Shown one piece after another: positions 56,408 through 64,000 of a stretch of 64,000 nucleotides of DNA. The stretch comes from Arachis hypogaea. Lineage: Eukaryota > Streptophyta > Magnoliopsida > Fabales > Fabaceae. Within the stretch, counting starts at the first letter, position 1. Each line of letters begins with the position of its first letter. The stretch is from the NCBI RefSeq assembly GCF_003086295.3, contig NC_092051.1, forward strand, positions 74,277,772-74,341,771, given 5' to 3'. Below the pieces are notes generated by a model. The model had not been told where the DNA came from. It saw nothing but the letters and a program-made list of their open reading frames with translations, and did not search any database. The translations under genes and the position numbers were made by a program.

Positions 56408-57872
56408 CGATAACGACTTCCATGGGTTAGTTATTTCCTATTTCAACACCAATGTTTAATTTTCCTTGTTAAATTAGTTGTTGCATTTGCATGTTTGGTT
56501 GCATGTTTGTTTGATTTTGTGCATGTTCTTTGATCACTACTTGGTTGGAGTGATAAGTTCTTTTTTTCAAGAAACCTTTTACAGCATTTCACTAGTTTGA
56601 ATCCAAATTTTTGTTAAACTTGCTTGAAGAATTTTATTTTGGAACATGGTTTAGAGCTCGAACACACAAAACTAGTGAGATTTTGAGCCTATTTGATTGG
56701 TTGTATTTTATCAACCAATATTTTATTTTTGGTGTGTGTTGTTCTCTCTAAAATTGTGATCTTTGTGTTGCTTAATTCTATATTTCCATTGTTTGATGTA
56801 TGCATGCACTAATATGATTGAGGCCTTGTTTCACTGGGCTTACATACCCATATGGCCTTAACCTTTTCATTATCCTTTGTAAACCAATGTTGAGCCTACT
56901 TATCCCATTTATTCTTTACTCTAGCACATCATTAACTCTAAGCGTAAAACAATAATGTCCTTAATTTGAATCCTTGGTTAGGTTAGACTAGTGAGAGTGT
57001 TCATGATTTTAGTGTTGGAAAGTTGGGTTTGGAAACATTTGGTTTGAGAATTGGGTGTTGTATATTCTTGTGAAAATGTGCAAAACAATAGTTGAGCATA
57101 TATTCTTGCATTCAATATCTTAATAGTATGCATTGAGAAAAACAAAAGAAAAATAAATAAATAAATAAAAATAATAAATAAATAAATAGAGCAAATAATA
57201 AAAGAAAAGAAAAAAAGAGCAAACAATAAAAGGGGACAAAATGGTGATAGCAATGCATATGTACTGTACTCGAATTAGGATGCAAAAATATGTAGAAAAC
57301 ATGGTTAATGAATAGTTAGATTTTGTACTTTGATTACATGGATTGTCTTAAGTTAGGTGAGAAGTTTAGGTTAATTAAGGATTCAGATTTTAGTCCACTT
57401 GACCAAATACAATGCTACCTTGACCCTAACCCCATTACAACCCATAAAAAACCTCTTGATATGTTTATTTGTGCATCAAATTTGTGTTGATTGGTAGAAG
57501 AAAAGCAAGCCTTAGAAAGTAAGGTTAGTAGAGAATTGAGAGAGTCAAACTTTAAACACCTGAGCGATTAGAATGTATACACTTCCGGTGAGGGTTCGAC
57601 GCTCGATTCTTTGTTCCTGGCTTTCATGAGCTATCTTCTTCTGCAAGTTTACTTGTACTTTATTTTGTAATTTGAATTAGTGGAATCCAGTTTATGTTAG
57701 TCTTGGAGAATTCGTTTACTTTTAACCAAGTAAGTAAAAGTATTTTTTTTGCATGTAGTTGCATTTATATAGATAGGTTGCATTTCATAATTTCTACCGT
57801 TCTTCTTCACTGCTTTGTAGCTTCTCCTAAGCTTAGCATGAGGACATGCTAATGTTTAAGTGTGGGGAGATT
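56408..57872 (+). other. Element F 3' UTR
   Basis: Noncoding, same block order as in G, J and B. A purine tract of AAATAAATAAA type lies at 57130-57240; its open frames are not genes. Confidence 0.65.
57833..57872 (+). promoter_or_regulatory. RGGA-loop hairpin and PPT of F
   Basis: Perfect eight-base arms TTAGCATG / CATGCTAA, loop AGGA, then TTTAAGTGTGGGGAGATT and the LTR; here the tract is properly purine-rich. Confidence 0.7.
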
Positions 57873-59292
57873 TGATGAACCACTATTTCGTGGTACATTT
57901 TATGCTTAATTGAGTGGATTTTATCCACCAAACTCACACTTATTCATAAAATTCGCAGGTTTTACATTTTCCTTCCTACTTTTGTGCTATGATTGAAAAC
58001 ATGCTTCTTTGGCCTTAAAATTTGGAATGTTTGATCCCTTCTTATTACCATTCGAAGCCTTGAAATATGATAAGTGATTTTAGGGTTTATACGGCAGGAA
58101 TGGCTTAGAGGATGGAAAGGAAACATGCAAAAGTGGAAGGAATACAAGAAATTGAAGGAATTACTGAGCTATCAAGCCTGACCTCTTGATACTAAATCGA
58201 CCATAACTTTAGCTACTGAGGTCCAAATGAGGCGGTTTTAGTTGAGTTGGAAAGCTAACATCCAGGGCTTCGAGATGATATATAATTTTCCATAGTTGCC
58301 ACGATGGTAGGTGACTCCCACGCATAGATCACGCGTACGCGTGACCTGGCAAAAATTCAATCCATGCTTACGCGTGGATGATGCATACGCGTGAAAACAC
58401 ACATTAAAGGCTACAGAGTGGGGGAATCATACATTCATTCATAAAACATTCATTCAGATAATTTTAGGTTTTATATGTAGCTTTCTAGAGAGAGAGGCTC
58501 TCTCCTCTGTCTAGGTTTTAGAATTTCTCTTAGTTTTAGGTTTATTTCTTCTCAATTCCAGGTTCAATGTTCCTTTAATTTAGTTTTTCTTCTACTTTTA
58601 TTTGTTCCAGCATTCTAGTTTATTTATTTCTCTTGTTGATTCTCTTCTTTTCCAATTTCGTTTATGAACTCTTCATGTTAGAATTGATTTTCTTATTTAA
58701 TACAATTTGAGGTATTTCATATTTATGATTTTAATTTAGCTTTTTACATTCTTAGCTTGTATTGATTAATTGGAGACGCTTGAGTTATCAAACTCCTTTG
58801 TTTACTGATAATTGAAATTTGCTGGTTGATTTGGATCCCTCTAAAGCTAGTCTTTCCTTATGAGTTGACTAGGACTTGAGGAATCAAATTGATTAGTCCA
58901 CTTGACTTTCCTTAATTCGGTAAGGGTTAACTAAGTTGGAGCAACGGACAATTCTCATCACAATTGATAAGGATAACTAGGATAGGACTTCTAATTTTCA
59001 TACCTTGCCAAGAGTTTTCTTAATTATTAGTTTATTCTCTTTTCATTTAATTTCCTTGTTTCTTATTTCAAAAACCCAAAAATATATTTTTCCCATAACC
59101 AATAATAACTACACCTCCCTGCAATTCCTTGAAAGATGACCCGAGGTTTGAATACTTCAGCTATTAATTTTATTGGGTTTGCTTTAGTGACAAACCAATT
59201 TTTGTATGAAAGGATTCTTTGTTGGTTTAGAAACTATACTAGCAACGAGAATTTATTTGTAAAATTCTAAACCGTCAAAAATCCGTTCATCA
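57873..59292 (+). mobile_element. Element F 3' LTR
   Basis: 1420 bp, TGATGAACCAC...TTCATCA, with terminal hairpin ACCAC / GTGGT. One copy of the shared module at about 58198-58280 and a small dyad cluster at 58315-58405. Confidence 0.85.
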
Positions 59293-60335
59293 ACACCCCC
59301 TTATTAATGAAATCATATTGCCTCTGTTGTCTTTCTTGTGCCTTTATTGTATCCTTAACTTTTGCTTGCTTAAGCACATGCTTTACTTACAATTCATTGT
59401 TTGAGACATTCATGAACCATCATAGACCACATCACCACTATTTTAATTGTTCCTTTTTCCTCTTACTTATTTCCAATACTTTAAATTCCATGACTGTCTT
59501 CTATTTTCTTTGTATGTATGTGTGATTGCTCCTTGTGAATAAGCATAGTTTGATATTTGAATTGTAACATGTTACTGTGACACTATGACTACCATCTTGA
59601 ATTTTGTGAGTCCAAAGCAGTTTAGTTTCATGATCATGAATAAACAAGGTCATTAAAGAAGAAGTTAGCATGAGCATATAAGTATTGGGAGGCTAGCATG
59701 ACTATTGTTGCTCAATTGCATTTGAATTTGTTTAATTAAAGTTTTCATCTAGGATATTTTATGAAATTTTTGAAATCATGAAAACCTTGGAGAAGCAAAT
59801 GCAATTAAGGCAAGAAAAGAAAAAGGGAAAGATGAGAAACCTGAAGGCTCTGAGTACCATTGACAATTCATTTGTCAAGTACTTGTGGTGTTTATGTATC
59901 AAGCAAAAAGCTTGAAAATAAAACACTTAGAGTCAAGGCTAGGTTCAATGATTAGAGAAGACAAGAAACAAAATGAGCTAAAAGAGTCCTCTAATTAAAT
60001 GTTTGTGGTGCTTATGTATCAAGTGGTAATACTTGAAAACAAAGAATTTAGAGTCGTAGCTTTGCTTTCAACTCATGGTGCAAAGCACCCAAAAAAAAAA
60101 ATAAGCCAAAGAAAGAATGAAAAGCTTGTTTCAAGGAAGGAATATAACGAAAAGATTTCATAAAGTGAGCTAGATAGAAGCATCAATCATTTAAATTTCT
60201 TTTGTGATTGTTGCATGTATAGAAAACTAGCTAACCATGAACATCAAACTGCTATTCTTCTTACCATGGATTATCAAACCTTATTGCATCATTCTCTTCT
60301 TGCTTGGGGACAGGCAAGGTTTAAGTTTGGTGTTG
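59293..60335 (+). mobile_element. Element E2, 3' UTR only (5' truncated)
   Basis: Noncoding sequence leading to an LTR, with the RGGA-type hairpin 60299-60318 and GTTTAAGTTTGGTGTTG. Two repeated hairpins in similar context: 59899-59915 (arms TCAAGC / GCTTGA) and 60019-60036 (arms TCAAGT / ACTTGA). No protein domain is recognisable; the frame at 59307-59525 is not credible. Confidence 0.65.
60299..60335 (+). promoter_or_regulatory. RGGA-type hairpin and PPT-position motif of E2
   Basis: Arms CTTGCTTG / CAGGCAAG with one T.G pair, loop GGGA, then TTTAAGTTTGGTGTTG and the LTR. Confidence 0.6.
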
Positions 60336-62563
60336 TGATGACTGTGCATCATGTTATATTTTTCTATGCTTTTTCACCTTTAATTTTGACTAATCATGCT
60401 TAATTATTGAATACTTTTGTGCTTAAATCATAGATTACTTTCAATTCATTGATTTGGTTTGAATTTGTAGAAATTGGTGGAAAAGGAAGTAAAAAGCACA
60501 AAACAAGCATGAAAGAAGAAAGGAGTTTAAAGGAGAAGTAGAGAAGAAGCAGAGGCCATATCGTTAGTGGCAAAAGTTAGCCCACTAACGCTATGGTTAA
60601 TGTTGCCAAGGAAGGAGGAAGCAACATTGGCTCAAGGAGAAAGGAAGCAACGTTGGTGGCCAAAGCTAGCTCACCAACGTTGCTACAAACGTTGCCAAGA
60701 AAGGAAGCAACGTTGGTAGCCAAAGCTGGCTCACCAACATTGCTACAAATGTTTCCAAGGATGAGAAGCAACGTTGGTGGCCCAAAATTGGCCTACCAAT
60801 ATTACTACAGAAAGAAGGGTGCCAACGTTAGTGTGGTAACGTTACCCAAAGTTAGCCCACTAACGTTGCTCCTAGCAGCCTGACTGTGTCTTCTTCGAAC
60901 AAGAATAACTTGAGCTACAAAGCTCTAAATGAGGTGATTTTAATAGCATTGGAAAGTATGAATCTAGAGCTTTCCAGGGATATATAGAACTACATGGTAG
61001 ACACTAAATTTGAGGGAGAAAACTTGCCCCGAAAGTGCAAATATGAACATGGTATCAACCTGTAGTATAGCCAGCTGACCTCTTCACCTTCCATGGAGTA
61101 TAACTCGAGCCGTAGGGCTCCAAATGATGCGCTTCTAACAGCATTGAAAAGTAGACATTCAGGACTTTCCAAAAATATATAATAGTATGCGGTGGATAAT
61201 AAGTTTGAGCTTCAGAATCTGGCGTTGTTAACAGCGTTAATGCTGGCATTTGTGGCAGCGTTGGCACACCAACAACATCAACAATGCCAGTGACCTTGTC
61301 CCCTTCAAAGGAGCATAACTTGAGTGACAGATATTCAATTGGGGTGCTTCTAGTTGCGTTAAAAATCTGACATTCAGAGCTTTCCAACAATGTATAATAC
61401 TCAATATTGGGCATAAAATTATAGCACAAACAATAGTTTGTTTTCATTTTATTGTAATTTACTTTTAATTTCATTTAAGTTTGTAATTTGGGGGAGCCTA
61501 TATAAGGGCTTTAGTTTCATAGAATCGGGGAGGAGGCTGGACAAGGAACTCTGGTGAGGGGTCTTCGGACTCTCCCCTCATACACTCTTCGTCTTCTTTT
61601 CTTTCTTGTAATAGTTTAGGTTTCAAGTTTTAATTTTCATTTATGAATTTTTAGTTTTCATTTTAGTCATGAATCTCTAATCTTCATCTTTACTTTCATG
61701 CACTTTAATCTTCATTTGAGAACAATGACCACTTAAATCCCCATTCATGAGGGAAAGGAACTCTGTTTCAAATTTTGATTGAATTAATGTTTATTTCTTC
61801 TTCTCAATCCGCTTGTTGTAGCTAAGAGATAACTTCTACGTTTATTTTGATCTATTCACTCCGGAAGGGAGTTTAGATCCATTGAATTTCTATGTGAGCC
61901 TCGGAAGGGGAATCATGGTAATTAGTTTGGAGCTCTATCTCGCACAACTCTCTTGATCAACACATTCGGGAAGAATTGAGATCTTGAGAATTTGTGTGGC
62001 TTATGGAAAAGAGAATTCACTTAACCTCTTCTCATGACAATTAGATCTATGAATTGTCAAATTTATTATGTTAAAAGAAATTAGGTTGCCAAGGAATTGG
62101 GACCCAATTAATTACAATCCGCCATCCCTTACTTCATATAATTGAGGTTGAGATCCATTGATACATGAAGAATTAACATCTCCAATCCCTTATGTTTTCC
62201 ATCTTTATTTTCCGACATTTACACTTTCCTGCACTTTACTTTATTGTACTTACTCTCTTGTACTTTCTTCCTTGCAATTTACTTTTCTTGGCAATTTACT
62301 TTTCCTCATTTACTTTCTCTGCACTTTACATTCCTTGTCATTTACCTTCCTTACTCTTTATTGCCTTCATTTACTTTTCTGTCATTTACATTTCATTCTT
62401 GTTCATCACTTCTATATGTTCGTCTGACTAGAATAATCAACTCACTATTGATTGCTTACTCTTTAATCCTCGTGGGATCAACCTCACTCTTGTGAATTTT
62501 ACTACTTGATACGACTCGGTGCACTTGCCGGTAGTTATACGGATATATAATTTTTCTATATCA
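60336..62563 (+). mobile_element. Element E2 3' LTR
   Basis: About 2.2 kb, TGATGACTGTGCATCA start. A cluster of CAACGTTG dyads (60550-60870), three copies of the GGAAAG...CTTTCC module (about 60899-60990, 61095-61190, 61312-61405), TATATAAG at 61499-61506, a C/T-rich leader (62180-62410) and a U5 hairpin at 62484-62495. Related to E. The right flank is the J element. Confidence 0.8.
61499..61506 (+). promoter_or_regulatory. Putative TATA box in the E2 LTR
   Basis: CC-TATATAAG-GG context, same position as in E. Confidence 0.5.
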
Positions 62564-63775
62564 AACATAAGGGCCAAAATAATAGCAATCAAATCAAATC
62601 CACAATTCGACTGGGTTATTAAAAGAATTTATAACTTGCAAGAAAAGAGATGATCATAGATGGAAACATAGAATTGAGCAATCGAACCCTCACCGGATGT
62701 GTATCCACTCTAGTCACTCAAGAGTATAGGGTTGATTCACTCAATTCTCCCTTAATCATGCTTTCTAAGATTTATTTTTCATCTATCAATCAACAATTAT
62801 TCCATCCATGCATACATATATCATGAGGTCTTTCATAGGTTGTAATGGGGCTAGGGTCAAGGTATGATTGTGTTTGGTCAAGTGAGCTTGAAATTTGAAT
62901 CTTTGATTAACTTAAACTTCCCACCTAACCTAACACAACCTATTTAATTCTAATACAAGCCTAACTACCCATTCTTTCACTTTTTTACACACTCATGCAT
63001 TCTTTTCATTTCAAATAGCTTATGCATTGATTTTATTATTGAACTTTCCTTTGGGGTATTTTTGTCCCCTTTTTATTACTTTCTTTTTCTTTTTCTTTTC
63101 TCTACATTTTTTCTTTATTTTTCTTTTGCTTTTCTCTTTTTCTTTTGATGAATTATATACAAAGGTACCAATGCATAGGGTTTAGACATTTGATGTATGA
63201 GTATGTGCCCAATTTCCAAGATCTTTATCAAAATATAAAAATTACTTTTATCTCAACCAATGTTCCCCAACCACACCACACTTAGATAATATACATACTC
63301 ACTAGCCTAAGCTAATCAATGATCCAAATTAAGGACATTTATTATTTTTCGCTTTAAAGCTTGTAATGTGCTAAAATAAAGAACAAAGAGGATTCAAATA
63401 GGCTAAAAGTTGACTAACAATGGTAGATAAAAGGTAAGGCTATTTGGGTAAGTGAGCTCAAAGAAATATTGGCCTCAATCATCTAAATGCATGCATACAC
63501 CAAATAATGGAAATAGAGAATCAAACAAAACAAATATTACAATCACAGAAAGAGAATAATACACACAAGAAGGAAAATAGTGGTTATATAATGTAACCAC
63601 ACTATTAAGGCTCAAGACTCACATGCTTGTGTTCTTAGCTCAAAAAAATGTTCTACAATATATAATTCAAGCAAGTTCAATGAAAATGTTTACTCAAATC
63701 AATTAGGATGTCAATGTCCTATTAAAAATGTTTTTCTTTGAGAATTTTATAAATTTAACTAAGCTTATTATATAT
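62564..63775 (-). mobile_element. Element J: 3' UTR of a G-like element
   Basis: Collinear with G about 436-1650, including the GGGGCTAGGGTCAAGG block (62845-62862) and a pyrimidine tract (63060-63140). Its LTR and the part up to 435 are missing on the left, replaced by E2. No gene. Confidence 0.75.
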
Positions 63776-64000
63776 TGATGAGTGGATAATTTATACCCTT
63801 TTTGGCATTGTTTTTACATAGTTTTTAGTATGTTTTAGTTACTTTTTATTATATTTTTATTCAAAAATCACATTTATGGACTTTACTATGAGTTTCTGTG
63901 TTTTTTTGTAATTTCAAGTATTTTCTGGCTGAAATTGAGGGACCTGAGCAAAAATCTTATTCAGAGGCTGAAAAAGGACTGCAGATGCTGTTGGATTCTG
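63776..64000 (+). mobile_element. Element K: start of an A/D-type LTR (cut by window end)
   Basis: TGATGAGTGGATAATTTATA start after TATAT (63771-63775, the presumed left target duplication). It follows the D LTR consensus and reaches the CTGAAATTGAGG region. Confidence 0.85.

Larger units (their letters stand above)
51774..59292 (+). mobile_element. Element F: non-autonomous LTR element with an unrecognised ORF
   Basis: 5' LTR 51774-53155 (first roughly 85 bases missing), PBS, a 598-codon broken ORF (53294-55087), palindrome cluster, ORF2 remnant, 3' UTR and complete 3' LTR 57873-59292. No gag, protease, RT or integrase. Leader, 3' UTR and signal hairpins are of the B/G type. Confidence 0.85.

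Noticed and set aside
62158..62495. Three overlapping Phe/Leu/Ser-rich frames suggesting a small membrane protein
   Set aside because: They come from the C/T-rich leader tract of the E2 LTR; the E LTR has the same tract without the frames.

Overview
The window is plant nuclear DNA made almost entirely of nested LTR retrotransposons. I see no host gene, rRNA gene, intact tRNA gene or CRISPR array. Every primer binding site I can find matches the 3' end of plant tRNA-Asp. The gag and pol proteins are Ty3/gypsy type (Metaviridae) and most like the Athila lineage. Repeated dyads of the GGCGTT-N-AACGCC type suggest a legume of the peanut (Arachis) type; that assignment comes from memory and is moderate. 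The setting looks like gene-poor, probably pericentromeric heterochromatin.

Layout, outermost first. G is a minus-strand non-autonomous element: 3' LTR 1-265, body pieces 266-7324 and 51062-51531, 5' LTR start 51535-51774. Two solo LTRs of the same family sit inside it: I (1767-3150, TSD TGCAT) and H (5694-7197, TSD CTCAT). A third solo LTR, E (7325-51056, TSD CATAT), splits the G reading frame. E is itself split by B, a minus-strand element with gag, pol and an extra 3' ORF (7930-49660, TSD TTCAC). Inside B are two plus-strand elements. A (8425-22067, TSD AACGT) lies in the B 3' LTR and has three LTR copies. C (29514-44765, TSD CATTG/CACTG) lies in the B reverse transcriptase. D (31232-40467, minus strand, gag and protease only) is inserted in C.

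To the right, F (51774-59292, plus) is a second non-autonomous element with a long unrecognised ORF also found in G. It is followed by E2, a 5'-truncated element related to E (59293-62563), by J, the 3' region of a G-like element (62564-63775), and by K, the start of an A/D-type LTR (63776-64000).

How the parts relate. A and B encode Gag, protease, RT-RNase H and integrase plus a downstream ORF2 that resembles the 'putative plant transposon protein' domain. D keeps gag, protease and an altered ORF2. F and G keep no gag-pol but share leader, palindrome type, 3' UTR and internal signals with B, so B-like elements are the likely helpers. All coding copies except B ORF2 and the A gag frame are visibly broken, mostly by C-to-T type nonsense changes.

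The most interesting signals are noncoding and shared between otherwise different families: a hairpin with an RGGA loop followed by a TTTAAGTKTGG motif, present both inside the element and next to the 3' LTR; a GGG-AGRCAA-CCC hairpin after the coding region; family-specific clusters of short palindromes; terminal U3 and U5 hairpins; a shared roughly 90-bp LTR module; and a tRNA-Cys-like segment captured inside D ORF2. Several of these stems differ between families by paired changes that keep the stem.
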